Shown: positions 16,740-24,256 of the stretch, in pieces | How positions within the stretch are numbered: the stretch's first letter is position 1 | Layout: every line of letters begins with the position of its first letter | Source of the DNA: Bacillota bacterium | GTDB taxonomy: Bacteria; Bacillota; Clostridia; Peptostreptococcales; Anaerovoracaceae | Length of the DNA stretch: 64,000 nucleotides | Reading direction: 5' to 3' | NCBI GenBank assembly: GCA_017557505.1 | Contig: JAFYYP010000052.1 | Span: forward strand, 1-64,000 | Position numbers and translations under genes: made by a program | Notes under the pieces: model-generated | Databases searched by the model: none | What the model saw: only the letters and a program-made list of their open reading frames with translations | Told to the model about the DNA's origin: nothing

Positions 16740-17045
16740 CCGTCCGGTCTCGCCTTGCCACGGCTTCGCGTAGACGGCGGATCTGTCGTAAACCGTTTCC
16801 TGATGCAGTTCCAGGCGGATCTGCTGGGCATTCCCATCGACATCCCGCAGATCGTGGAAGCCTCGGCGCTGGGCGCCGCATATCTGGGGGCGCTTGGAGC
16901 GGGTCACGCGAGACTGGAAGAGATCTCCCGCAACTGGAAATTAGCCCGCACCTACGAACCCGCCATGGGCGAAGACGAGCGACAGACGCTGATGCACAAA
17001 TGGCACAGAGCAGTGGAACGCGCGAAGGACTGGATCGAAGAATAG
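16740..17045 (+). pseudogene. glpK: glycerol kinase, C-terminal remnant
   Basis: About 100 residues match the C-terminus of glycerol kinase: SGLALPRLRVDGGS, FLMQFQADLLGIPI, VEASALGAAYLGAL and the KAVERA-like ending VERAKDWIEE. The N-terminal 390 or so residues are absent. Homology ends around 16740, close to where GC content drops to that of the integrase region. The frame stays open to 16626 through unrelated sequence, so a short fusion peptide might be made, but it would lack the ATP and glycerol sites. The fragment is followed after 10 bp by a LUD gene and appears to be part of a captured chromosomal segment. Confidence 0.85.
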
Positions 17046-17055
17046 GAGGCACGCG

Positions 17056-17661
17056 ATGGATCTGGAGAAGACGGTCAAAAACCTGCAGAAAAACGAGTGG
17101 GAAGTGACGTATTTTGCGACGGCTGCAGAGGCGGCCGCGTATCTGGACAGCAAGATCGACGGCAGGACTGTCGGCTTCGGCGATTCGGAAACGCTGCGGA
17201 CGATGGGCGTACCGGAGATGCTGGCGAAGCACAATACGGTCTACAACCCAATCGGCGTGCACGACGACGATGAGTTTGACCGCATCGCGCGCCAGTGCCT
17301 TTCGACGGATATCTTCCTGACGTCGGTCAACGCGATCGCCGAGACCGGACAGATGGTGAACATCGACGGCACGGGCAACCGCGTGGCAGGGTCCATCTTC
17401 GGACACGAGAAGGTATACATGGTGGCCGGGATCAACAAGATCGCGCCTACGCTCGACGACGCGATCTGGCGCGTGCGCAATGTGGCCGCGCCGAAGAATA
17501 CGACAAAATTCGGCTACAAGACGCCGTGCGCCGTGAAGGGCGACAAATGTTACGACTGTCACGCACCGCGCCGCATCTGCAATCTTATGGCCATCTACAT
17601 GCAGAAGATGAACGGCATGGACGTGGAGATCGTGCTGGTAGGCGAAGAACTGGGTTTTTAA
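17056..17661 (+). CDS. LUD-domain protein (LutC/DUF162 family)
   Basis: A 201-residue single-domain protein of the lactate utilisation (LUD) superfamily. It keeps the VNAIAETGQMVNIDGTGNRVAG core and the C-terminal CYDC...RRIC cysteine pairs typical of the clostridial YkgG-like branch. The function is unproven. A paralogue lies at 31679-32269. AGGAGG precedes the start at 17056. Its GC content is like the chromosome and unlike the surrounding element genes. Another AGGAGG about 4 bp after its stop has no gene behind it, so the original operon was cut just downstream. Confidence 0.88.
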   Translation: MDLEKTVKNLQKNEWEVTYFATAAEAAAYLDSKIDGRTVGFGDSETLRTMGVPEMLAKHNTVYNPIGVHDDDEFDRIARQCLSTDIFLTSVNAIAETGQMVNIDGTGNRVAGSIFGHEKVYMVAGINKIAPTLDDAIWRVRNVAAPKNTTKFGYKTPCAVKGDKCYDCHAPRRICNLMAIYMQKMNGMDVEIVLVGEELGF

Positions 17662-17687
17662 CAGGAGGACATTATTTTCTTTCAGTA

Positions 17688-18380
17688 TTAATACACTGAT
17701 TGTATATCGTCTAAATAATCCCTATATGCTTTTGCTATTTCTGGAGTTTCTATTTTTACTCGTTTTCCTAGTCCGCAGATCCAACCAAAGAACTGCGCAC
17801 TTATTTCTACATCGGTAATAACCCTAAAATGCTCATCATCCTTTTTCATATAGAAGGCATTCTTTGTGCCAAAGCGATCAAGAACCGTATCCAAAAGTGA
17901 GTTGATGAAAGAGAGTTCAATTTTTCTCTTCTCTCCACCATACATATTAAAAACTCTTTGCATGTATGTATTTAGATCAAGGGTCTTAAAAAACTCCGCG
18001 CCATCTCTTGGCTCATTTGTGAAACGGATATCTTTCATCCGATCTACACGGAAAGTCCTCATATCTTGCGCTTGGTCATCGAAAGATAGAAGGTAATAGT
18101 TTCCGTCATTGATAATAAGATAATATGGACTGACTTTGTATTTGTTTGCGCGTTCAATCGGTTGCTCTACATTGCGGATTTCATGAGTAAGGTAACTAAA
18201 GGAAACTTTCTCCGGTGTATGCGGCCGGCCATCAAGTTGTGTTGACATTGCATCATGCAGCATACTTATGTTGAAAAGCGCCGCTTTATTGAGCGTTTTA
18301 ACACGATCCACAACAATGGCATCATGTTTGATCTTCTCAGCTTGATGTTCACTCACGAATTCGCAAATGATATCGGACAA
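17688..18380 (-). pseudogene. WYL-domain regulator lacking its DNA-binding domain
   Basis: A 230-residue product made mostly of a WYL domain and the C-terminal extension found in clostridial WYL regulators (VSPYYLIINDGNYYLLSFDD, RTFRVDRMKDI). The usual N-terminal helix-turn-helix (about 80 residues) is missing. The same frame remains protein-like upstream of the ATG for about 20 codons (ending QADRLSDIICEF), inside the 3' end of the next gene. This indicates a deletion or fusion junction near 18440. It might still be made as a WYL-only protein. Confidence 0.7.
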
Positions 18381-18868
18381 TCTGTCTGCTTGGTCTTGCG
18401 GAATGAACTTAGTAGAGTAAGCTCGATGAATCTCTTCATCTCTTCTGCCTTCTTCGCCATTTTTTCGGCATAACGAGCAGCCTTCTTTTGTTCTTTTGCC
18501 GCTTTGATCTCATCGGCATATTCCTGAAGTTCAGGATACTCTTTCAGAAACCAATCTCTGATGTTGAAATAATCTTCAACAGCCATGGCTTCAATTCTTA
18601 CACCATTCTCATCGCAACCACGCTGATGATAAAACTCAATTAAGTTATCTTTGTCATTTTTGGCTCTGATGTAAGATTCCATAAACTCATAATTGATTTT
18701 GTCAAGATAATCTTTTGTTCTTCGTTCCTTCTTTACAGTGATAGTATACGTGGGGAACGCCTTCGTCAGAGCAACAAGATCATTGTATGTGCCTGAATCG
18801 ACAATGCCTGCTGCCTTGTTTTCAGCTTCTGAAATAATAATTTCGTTTGTTTTAAAATTAATAGTCAT
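18353..18868 (-). CDS. hypothetical protein, charged helical C-terminus
   Basis: A 171-residue protein that I cannot assign. The first 130 residues look like a small conserved protein seen in clostridial mobile elements (YEFMESYIRAKND, EDYFNIRDWFLKEYPELQEY). A lysine/alanine/glutamate-rich helix (about 125-155) follows. The last 30 residues overlap, in another frame, the coding sequence of the WYL remnant, so the C-terminus is probably aberrant. GGAGAAAG lies upstream of the start at 18868. It is AT-rich like the rest of the element. Confidence 0.6.
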   Translation of the reverse strand: MTINFKTNEIIISEAENKAAGIVDSGTYNDLVALTKAFPTYTITVKKERRTKDYLDKINYEFMESYIRAKNDKDNLIEFYHQRGCDENGVRIEAMAVEDYFNIRDWFLKEYPELQEYADEIKAAKEQKKAARYAEKMAKKAEEMKRFIELTLLSSFRKTKQTDCPISFANS

Positions 18869-18966
18869 TTTAATTCGCTTTCTCCGGTTGGTGGGTTATC
18901 CGGGCCCTTTGTACTTCGTTTAAAAATAAGACTCATTTTTGCTACCTCCTTCTTTTGCAGTCTTTC

Positions 18967-19170
18967 TTATTTGGCTGCATTTGCTATACTCTTGTTATGT
19001 AGTTTTTTGGTCAAATTGATAGGGATTGATTTACAATGTTCATCATTTGCTTCAGCTATCATCCAGACTCCGTATTCATTAATAAGACCGTTCTGAGAAT
19101 TTGCGCTATACGCCACTTTTACAAAAGATGGACCTAACAGCTCTTCAATAGTAAATCCTTTTTTCTTCAT
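18967..19170 (-). CDS. small hypothetical protein (67 aa)
   Basis: A short reading frame with a strong AGGAGG site eight bases before the ATG at 19170; a GTG three codons upstream overlaps that site and is rejected. The product begins MKKKGFTIEELLGPSF and has no signal peptide, membrane segment or motif I recognise. It is the first leftward gene of the element, upstream of the WYL-region genes. Confidence 0.6.
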   Translation of the reverse strand: MKKKGFTIEELLGPSFVKVAYSANSQNGLINEYGVWMIAEANDEHCKSIPINLTKKLHNKSIANAAK

Positions 19171-19266
19171 TCTTTTCACCTCCTTTCTTTATTATGAAGT
19201 GCTTTTGATGGTTTCATTATAGAGACTTTCAAATGGCTATCAGTCATTCTAATGTGACATATAAGC

Positions 19267-19304
19267 AACTTCAAAAAAAGATTTATTAAACTTTTTTCGA
19301 AGTT
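19267..19304. repeat. AT-rich inverted repeat
   Basis: AACTTCAAAAAAAG and CTTTTTTCGAAGTT form a 14-bp stem with one wobble pair and a 10-nt loop. It lies in the 530-bp gene-free stretch between the 67-aa gene and the serine hydrolase gene. Related AACAACTTT words lie beside it and at the start of the integrase gene. It could be a terminator-like hairpin or an integrase or excisionase site. Confidence 0.5.
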
Positions 19305-19418
19305 GTTTAAAAGTTGTTAGGTGGTCGTTTTAAAGTTATTTTCCTCTGGTTTGCTTTTGGATCAAAAGATGCTAGAATTTTAATACATCATAAAACAACT
19401 ATCTATTTATCAAGAAAA

Positions 19419-19453
19419 AACCAAGAGGCCTCAACGGGGATAACCAAGAGGCC
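19419..19453 (+). repeat. integrase-site-like direct repeats, right end
   Basis: AACCAAGAGGCC is present at 19419-19430 and 19442-19453, 23 bp apart, about 75 bp before the right tRNA repeat. The word matches those beside the integrase gene and inside the tRNA. Confidence 0.65.
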
Positions 19454-19495
19454 TTGAAAAAACGAAGTCGTAGAATCTCAGTAAAATCAACGCTC

Positions 19496-19526
19496 TTGAG
19501 ATTTGGAGCGAAGCGACAAATCTCAA
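19496..19526. repeat. hairpin abutting the right attachment site
   Basis: TTGAGATTTG (19496-19505) and CAAATCTCAA (19517-19526) are perfect 10-bp complements with an 11-nt loop. The hairpin ends exactly where the 61-bp tRNA repeat begins. Confidence 0.6.
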
Positions 19527-19587
19527 ATGGTAGCGTGCTTGGTTCGGGACCAAGAGGCCGTGGGTTCAAATCCCGCCACTCGGACCA
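19527..19587 (+). repeat. right attachment site: truncated tRNA-Pro copy
   Basis: 61 bp identical to 15421-15481 of tRNA-Pro, from the D loop to CCA. The acceptor 5' strand and D-stem 5' strand are absent, so this is not a functional tRNA. It is followed by its own terminator, probably an older terminator of the tRNA gene. Confidence 0.93.
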
Positions 19588-19588
19588 A

Positions 19589-19619
19589 AAAAGAGAGGGG
19601 TTCGTCCCCTCTCTTTTTC
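19589..19619 (+). terminator. terminator after the truncated tRNA copy
   Basis: A 12-bp stem (AAAAGAGAGGGG / CCCCTCTCTTTT) with a 5-nt loop and a T tail directly follows the tRNA fragment. Confidence 0.85.
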
Positions 19620-19650
19620 TATGCCCAGATCCGTCATGCTGGATGAATTC

Positions 19651-19704
19651 TGCTATACTAATACAGAAGAAATGCACAAATCGGAATTTGATGGAGAAAT
19701 CTTT
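19651..19704 (+). promoter_or_regulatory. promoter-leader block shared with the gene at 21632
   Basis: The sequence from the -10 box TATACT through ATACAGAAGAA and TGCACAAATC to the ribosome site is about 85-90 percent identical, by eye, to 21581-21631. The two blocks precede unrelated genes. Confidence 0.6.
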
Positions 19705-20697
19705 ATGAAATCATTTGAAAATATTATCCCAAGAGATTTTCAAGGTGGAGTGCTTGTTCTTAAAGACGGTCAAGTTGTTTTTGAATATTGTCAAGGTAAT
19801 GCTGACCATAGCACAAACACTCCCTTCACATCACATACTACAATTACATTAGCTTCGCTGTCTAAGCAATTTGTCGCAGCAGCCATTTTCCTTCAGATAG
19901 AACTGGGAAAACTTTCTTTAGATGATACAATCGACCAGTACTTTCCTCAATATCCCCAAGGAAAGAATATTACAATTCGTCATCTGTTACATCATTCAAG
20001 TGGTATTCCCGATTATATCAGTGATAGAATTATCCCTGACGCAATCCAAAAATATGAATCAGAGCACGGAATAGCACCAACTGATGTTATCGAGTTTAAT
20101 AAATGCATTGTTTCTGAATGTCGCCCTGTTAGTCTTTCAGAATGCTTTGACCTAATTGGTGAATTACCGTTGTATTTTAAGCCAGGCTCAGATGGCAGAT
20201 ACAGCAATACCAATTATTTTTTACTTGGTTACATTTTGGAAATTGTATCCAACAAGTCTTTTTCAGATGTAATGAGTGATCTATTTATGCTCTTTGGGTT
20301 GAAATATACACACATGAATGGGCGTGACGCAGATGCTTGTGGATATGTCAAACATGATGATATATTTTTTTCCTGTGGCAGACCTTCCATGGATAGTGGT
20401 GATAGCAGCGTTGTTTCTTCGCTAACAGATTTAGGACTTTGGTGCAAGGCTATACTAAATGCCGATATATTGTCTGTTAACAGTTGGAAGGAATGTCTGA
20501 ATTTTAACCCAAATCCTTATGGATGTGGTTTATGGCAGTTCGATAATGGTTGGTTTGGACATGATGGAGGATTGCCAGGATTGAGACATTGGCAAAGGTT
20601 GAATTTTAAGGATAAAGTGGCAATCATTATCCTCTCTAATGTCGTTATGGAGGAACCGCCCTTTCTTGCCCAATTTATGGAATACTTAATTCGCTAA
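19705..20697 (+). CDS. serine hydrolase, beta-lactamase class C / penicillin-binding family
   Basis: A 330-residue beta-lactamase-fold hydrolase. The nucleophile motif SLSK (SxxK) is in TLASLSKQF, the tyrosine motif is YSN in DGRYSNTNYF, and HDGG near the C-terminus replaces KTG. Such proteins are mostly esterases or peptidases, and beta-lactam resistance should not be assumed. There is no signal peptide if the start at 19705 is right; it is chosen for the GGAGA about 8 bases upstream. The frame stays open to 19621 but that extension crosses the promoter. The gene is AT-rich and sits in the second, decayed tRNA-linked unit. Confidence 0.8.
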   Translation: MKSFENIIPRDFQGGVLVLKDGQVVFEYCQGNADHSTNTPFTSHTTITLASLSKQFVAAAIFLQIELGKLSLDDTIDQYFPQYPQGKNITIRHLLHHSSGIPDYISDRIIPDAIQKYESEHGIAPTDVIEFNKCIVSECRPVSLSECFDLIGELPLYFKPGSDGRYSNTNYFLLGYILEIVSNKSFSDVMSDLFMLFGLKYTHMNGRDADACGYVKHDDIFFSCGRPSMDSGDSSVVSSLTDLGLWCKAILNADILSVNSWKECLNFNPNPYGCGLWQFDNGWFGHDGGLPGLRHWQRLNFKDKVAIIILSNVVMEEPPFLAQFMEYLIR

Positions 20698-20747
20698 ATT
20701 CTGATTTGTCGGGATATCGTTAATCGGAATATGTTGAGGGGATAAGG

Positions 20748-21218
20748 TTGAACAACATAACATTAAAAGCCGCGACAGAAGAAGATATGAAGACAGTCTG
20801 GGAGATGCAGATCAAAGCCTTTTCAGACCTCTTGGAGAAGTATCAGGACTATGATACAAGTCCAGCGGCGGAAAGCTTTGAGAAAGTCATGGCAAGATAT
20901 CAGCAGCCATGGACGACCTACTATTTCATTGCGGCAAAGGATGAAACCATTGGAGTCATCCGGGTGGTCGATAAAAAGGATGGCAGCAGAAAGCGAATCT
21001 CTCCGATCTGGATCATGCAGGAATACAGAAACAAGGGTTATGCTCAAGCCGCTATAATAGCAGCAGAACAAATATATGGGGGCGATAACTGGAGTCTGGA
21101 TACGATACTGCAGGAGAAAGGAAACCTGCATCTATATGAGAAGATAGGGTATCGCCAAACCGGACAGATCAAAAGGATCAATGATCGGATGGATATTGTT
21201 TATTACGAGAAAAATTAA
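20748..21218 (+). CDS. GNAT family N-acetyltransferase
   Basis: A 156-residue GNAT enzyme. The central PIWIMQEYRNKGYAQAAI segment is the acetyl-CoA loop (Q/RxxGxG/A as YRNKGYA), and GNLHLYEKIGYRQTG is the C-terminal strand-helix. The substrate is unknown. The start is a TTG at 20748 behind GAGGGGATAAGG; no ATG fits. It is the last gene before the second tRNA remnant and is foreign in base composition like its neighbours. Confidence 0.8.
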   Translation: MNNITLKAATEEDMKTVWEMQIKAFSDLLEKYQDYDTSPAAESFEKVMARYQQPWTTYYFIAAKDETIGVIRVVDKKDGSRKRISPIWIMQEYRNKGYAQAAIIAAEQIYGGDNWSLDTILQEKGNLHLYEKIGYRQTGQIKRINDRMDIVYYEKN

Positions 21219-21334
21219 TACTGATGAATTCCCGTTTGTGAGGATGCTCACACGAAGACGGTAGATTGAACGAAAAGATTGAATGCATAAAAAGAACGTT
21301 GATTTTTCAACGATTCTAAGCATTTAGCGGCGTC

Positions 21335-21357
21335 TTCAAATCCCGCCACTCGGACCA
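21335..21357 (+). repeat. second tRNA-Pro 3' remnant (23 bp)
   Basis: TTCAAATCCCGCCACTCGGA plus CCA is identical to the last 23 bases of tRNA-Pro. It is the third copy in tandem and is followed by a third, different terminator. It marks the end of an older integration. Confidence 0.88.
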
Positions 21358-21361
21358 CAAA

Positions 21362-21392
21362 AACACGGAGTTTATTAGACTCTGTGTTTTTT
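21362..21392 (+). terminator. terminator after the 23-bp tRNA remnant
   Basis: A 10-bp stem (AACACGGAGT / ACTCTGTGTT, one G-T pair) with a 7-nt loop and a T run. It may be the original chromosomal terminator of tRNA-Pro. The rest of the 413-bp gap 21219-21631 shows a small CGTTGA-TTT-TCAACG hairpin near 21297-21313 and the promoter block at 21581. Confidence 0.8.
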
Positions 21393-21580
21393 CGTTTTTT
21401 TATGAAACATTTTTTGAATTATAGCCGTCTAAATAGTGAAAAACAAAACAGAATTCATGAATCCTCCTTAAAGATAAACACCTCCAATCATAAATGAGCA
21501 GATGCAATGCAGGGCATCTGCTTATTTATTCTTCCGAATAAGCGGATATGCTTCGTGGTTCTATCGGGCATTATGATCCG

Positions 21581-21631
21581 TGTTATACTTATACAGAAGA
21601 ACTGCACAAATCTGAGTTTTGAGGGGCAAAA
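21581..21631 (+). promoter_or_regulatory. promoter-leader block, second copy
   Basis: TATACT followed by TATACAGAAGAACTGCACAA matches 19651-19704 except for a few positions. It ends in a GAGGGG ribosome site for the gene at 21632. Confidence 0.6.
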
Positions 21632-22339
21632 ATGAAAATTAGTTGCGTATGGGAACATAATGGCAATGATAGCATTCTTTATGCCAACAACCCTGTTGGG
21701 GCCTTTGCAAGAGGCGCCTCCAAAGAAGAAGCCCTACGAAAGATGCCGGAAGAAATACGGCGGTATCAATTGTGGCTGGGTGAAACGTCGCTTGACGATT
21801 ATGATGTAGAGATCGTACAGGAAAAGGAATCCGGTCTGCAGGTCGGCGATGCGGATAGTGATGTCCTTTTTACTATAGAAGAAAAGCCTTTGACTGCCGA
21901 AGAATATAAATATCTCAAATCTTTGGCCATGAAATCCGCCGAGGATTTTTATGCGCTTTACCTTTCATTTCCCGATAAGCACAAAAGCGTTCTTCCTTAT
22001 CGCAAGACATTTTACGGTTCAGTGCCCCGTACTGCGGAGGAAATGTATCAGCACACGAAGAATGTAAACAAATACTATTTCTCCGAGATTGGTGTAGAGG
22101 CCGACAATGAAGGAACCATCGTTTCCTGCAGGGCAAGGGGCTTTGAAGCACTTGAATCCATTGACGGCTTTTTATCGCTTGAAGTCGTAACAGGCAGCTA
22201 TGGTGAGCAATGGTCGGTGCGGAAGGTTCTGCGGCGCTTCATCTGGCACGACAGGATTCATGCCAAAGCGATGTACAGAATGGGGATACTGACATTTGGA
22301 GCAGATGCCATACCTGATTTATTCAGGTTTACTCAATAA
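21632..22339 (+). CDS. HicB-like/DinB-like two-domain protein
   Basis: A 235-residue protein. The N-terminal 60 residues (NNPVGAFARGASKEEALRKMPEEI) resemble the partial-RNase-H fold of HicB antitoxins. The C-terminal part ends RRFIWHDRIHAKAMYRMG, a histidine motif like that of DinB/YfiT four-helix metalloproteins. No HicA toxin gene is next to it, so a toxin-antitoxin role is unlikely. Function is unknown. It is followed by a methyltransferase gene after 22 bp, and both lie in the transferred region. Confidence 0.55.
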   Translation: MKISCVWEHNGNDSILYANNPVGAFARGASKEEALRKMPEEIRRYQLWLGETSLDDYDVEIVQEKESGLQVGDADSDVLFTIEEKPLTAEEYKYLKSLAMKSAEDFYALYLSFPDKHKSVLPYRKTFYGSVPRTAEEMYQHTKNVNKYYFSEIGVEADNEGTIVSCRARGFEALESIDGFLSLEVVTGSYGEQWSVRKVLRRFIWHDRIHAKAMYRMGILTFGADAIPDLFRFTQ

Positions 22340-22361
22340 GCTCCAATTTGAAGAGGCAATT

Positions 22362-23150
22362 ATGAGTCTACTCGAAGATTACTACAACAGCAGAGAGGAA
22401 GAAAACCGGCTCGCGTCACAACACGGACAGGTCGAGTATCTGACCACGATGAAATACATCCATGAATGCCTTTCGGGTCTTACCGCTCCCTCCATTCTGG
22501 AAGTCGGCGCCGGTACCGGCAGATACAGCATCGCGCTTGCAAAGGAAGGCTATTCTGTAACGGCAGTCGAATTGGTGCCGCATAATCTGGACGTTCTAAG
22601 ATCGAAACTGGACGGCACCGAACCGGTCACAGCCATACAGGGGAACGCCTTGGATCTGTCTGCATTCCGGGACAAATCGTTCGATCTGACGTTGCTCTTA
22701 GGCCCCCTGTATCACCTTTATACATGGGAAGATAAGCTTCAGGCGCTGTCTGAGGCGGTGCGTGTTACGAGGCCCGGGGGATATATCCTGGTCGCCTATT
22801 GCATGAACGAAGCCACGGTCATTCAGTATGTGTTTCTGGGAAACCACCTTGACGATGTCACAAAAGTGAACGATCTGCTGACGGACGACTGGCATTGCAA
22901 GAGCGACCCGAAAGAAATCTTCGAACTGGTCCGGACTGAAGACATTTCGCTACTGAATGCCAAGTTCCCTGTGGACAGGATCAAACTGGTGGCAACAGAC
23001 GGAGCGGCTCATTATCTGAGTGAGTTCATAGACGGAATGGATCCGGACACTTTTGCCAAATGGATGGAATATCACTTGGCAACATGCGAACGGCAGGATC
23101 TGATTGGAGCGTCCAATCATACGCTCGATATTCTGAAGGTCCGCGGGTAA
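22362..23150 (+). CDS. class I SAM-dependent methyltransferase
   Basis: A 262-residue methyltransferase. SAM-binding motif I is ILEVGAGTGRYSIAL, followed by the acidic end of strand 2 (VELVPHN), motif GNALDLS and LLLGPLYHL, and the post-motif VTRPGGYILVAY. The product type is unknown; the family includes small-molecule and ubiquinone-type methyltransferases. The start at 22362 is taken because GAAGAGG precedes it and the longer frame to 22296 overlaps the previous gene. Confidence 0.85.
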   Translation: MSLLEDYYNSREEENRLASQHGQVEYLTTMKYIHECLSGLTAPSILEVGAGTGRYSIALAKEGYSVTAVELVPHNLDVLRSKLDGTEPVTAIQGNALDLSAFRDKSFDLTLLLGPLYHLYTWEDKLQALSEAVRVTRPGGYILVAYCMNEATVIQYVFLGNHLDDVTKVNDLLTDDWHCKSDPKEIFELVRTEDISLLNAKFPVDRIKLVATDGAAHYLSEFIDGMDPDTFAKWMEYHLATCERQDLIGASNHTLDILKVRG

Positions 23151-23183
23151 ATACAAATTTGGGCTGTTTATGGAGGGAAAAAC

Positions 23184-23480
23184 ATGATAAGGTTTGAAAC
23201 TGAAAGATTGATCCTGCGCAATTACACGATGGACGACGTGCCCGCCGTGCACGAATACTTTTCGGATGAGGAAGTGTCACGGTATGAAGATTTCTGGCCG
23301 CAGACAGTCGAAGAAGTCGCGGAAGGTCTCTCCGAATGGAAAGACATGGACAACCGCATGGCAGTCGTTCTGAAGGAGACAGGCGAGCTGATCGGAAGCG
23401 TCGGCTACTGGGATGATGAGGAAGATGAAGACGGGAATCTCATCATGATCCGGTCTAAAGTGTATAAATTGACGGCTTAA
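23184..23480 (+). pseudogene. truncated RimJ/RimL-type GNAT acetyltransferase
   Basis: 98 residues that begin like a complete GNAT protein (MIRFETERLILRNYTMDDVPAVHEY, LIGSVGYWDDEE) but stop before the acetyl-CoA-binding loop that follows in the family. Typical length is 160-185 residues. The last codons (RSKVYKLTA) are unrelated, so the gene has been cut. A good ribosome site (GGAGG) precedes it. The next acetyltransferase gene starts 24 bp later. Confidence 0.7.
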
Positions 23481-23504
23481 AACTACCGTTTTGTTGGTAC
23501 AACT

Positions 23505-24179
23505 ATGGATATCGGTGGAATCGATTATTTAGGAATAAAACGCGTACTGGAGCGCGGGAGCGGGATAATCATCGCAGAGCAGGAAAATGCGCTTCTTGTC
23601 CATGACAGTATCAGCGGCGCTTATTTCCTGGCATGTGAAAACAAAGAGACCGGCATCACGTTGCTTGACCGTACTGTCGGATCAGACTGCGACCTGCTGA
23701 TGGTCTCAAATGCTGCTCTTGGTCAAGCAGCGTTTGAAAGATACGGTTTTTCGGAGATGTTCGAGTGTTATCAGGTTGCTTACTACGGTGAAAAACTGGC
23801 AATCGATGCTGACCTGTCTGTAAGAACGGCAGATGAACACGATCTTCCCATGCTGTTGAAAAACTATCATATGATCAGCCCGAAAGAACTGGCTGAGGTC
23901 ATCAGGAGGAAGTCGATCCTGCTGGGGTACAGTCAGGAACACCTGGTCGGCTTCATCGGGGAACATCTCGAAGGAAGTATGGGGCTGTTATATGTTTTCC
24001 CGGAATACAGACACAGAGGTTTTGGGACAGCCCTCCAGACTTATCTCATCGCAAAGACTATGGAAAAAGGGTATATTCCGTTCGGTCAGGTCGAAAAAGA
24101 CAATCAGAATTCATTGAGGATACAGGAGCATCTCGGGATGACGTGTTCTGACAAACTGATCGTATGGATGTGGAAATAG
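23505..24179 (+). CDS. GNAT family N-acetyltransferase
   Basis: A 224-residue protein with its GNAT domain in the C-terminal half: YVFPEYRHRGFGTALQTYL carries the R/QxxGxG/A acetyl-CoA loop and NSLRIQEHLGM the last helix. The N-terminal 100 residues are a variable domain. No clear ribosome site precedes the ATG at 23505, so the true start is uncertain and the 5' end may have been altered by the same event that truncated the previous gene. Substrate unknown. Confidence 0.75.
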   Translation: MDIGGIDYLGIKRVLERGSGIIIAEQENALLVHDSISGAYFLACENKETGITLLDRTVGSDCDLLMVSNAALGQAAFERYGFSEMFECYQVAYYGEKLAIDADLSVRTADEHDLPMLLKNYHMISPKELAEVIRRKSILLGYSQEHLVGFIGEHLEGSMGLLYVFPEYRHRGFGTALQTYLIAKTMEKGYIPFGQVEKDNQNSLRIQEHLGMTCSDKLIVWMWK

Positions 24180-24256
24180 GACTGACCGATTCCGGTTTGT
24201 CCGGATGCTATGGCTGTAAGTCTTTGCTTTTTATCTGCGGAAAGGAGGATGCCGGC

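Larger units (their letters stand above)
15421..19587. mobile_element. integrative element in tRNA-Pro, about 4.1 kb
   Basis: Two direct 61-bp copies of the tRNA-Pro 3' part bound the element: 15421-15481 (in the intact tRNA) and 19527-19587 (truncated, no 5' half). A tyrosine integrase gene follows the left copy directly. GC content inside is low (integrase and the 17.7-19.2 kb genes) except for a captured GC-rich fragment at about 16.7-17.68 kb. There are no replication or transfer genes, so it is a small or decayed integrative element. The likely crossover site is the anticodon loop, where CTTGGT and ACCAAG form an inverted core around TCGGG. Confidence 0.88.

Noticed and set aside
16607-16843. 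A 78-codon minus-strand frame across the edge of the glpK remnant
   Set aside because: Its middle looks somewhat protein-like (DGITGEYVDGNTDEQWYSFL) but it crosses the GC junction, has no ribosome site and is antisense to glpK; left as unassigned.
19705-20697. Calling the serine hydrolase a beta-lactamase resistance gene
   Set aside because: It has SxxK and YxN motifs but HDGG in place of KTG and no signal peptide; family members are mostly esterases or peptidases.
21632-22339. Reading the HicB-like gene as a toxin-antitoxin system
   Set aside because: No HicA-like small gene is adjacent, and the C-terminal half is a DinB-like domain, not a DNA-binding domain.
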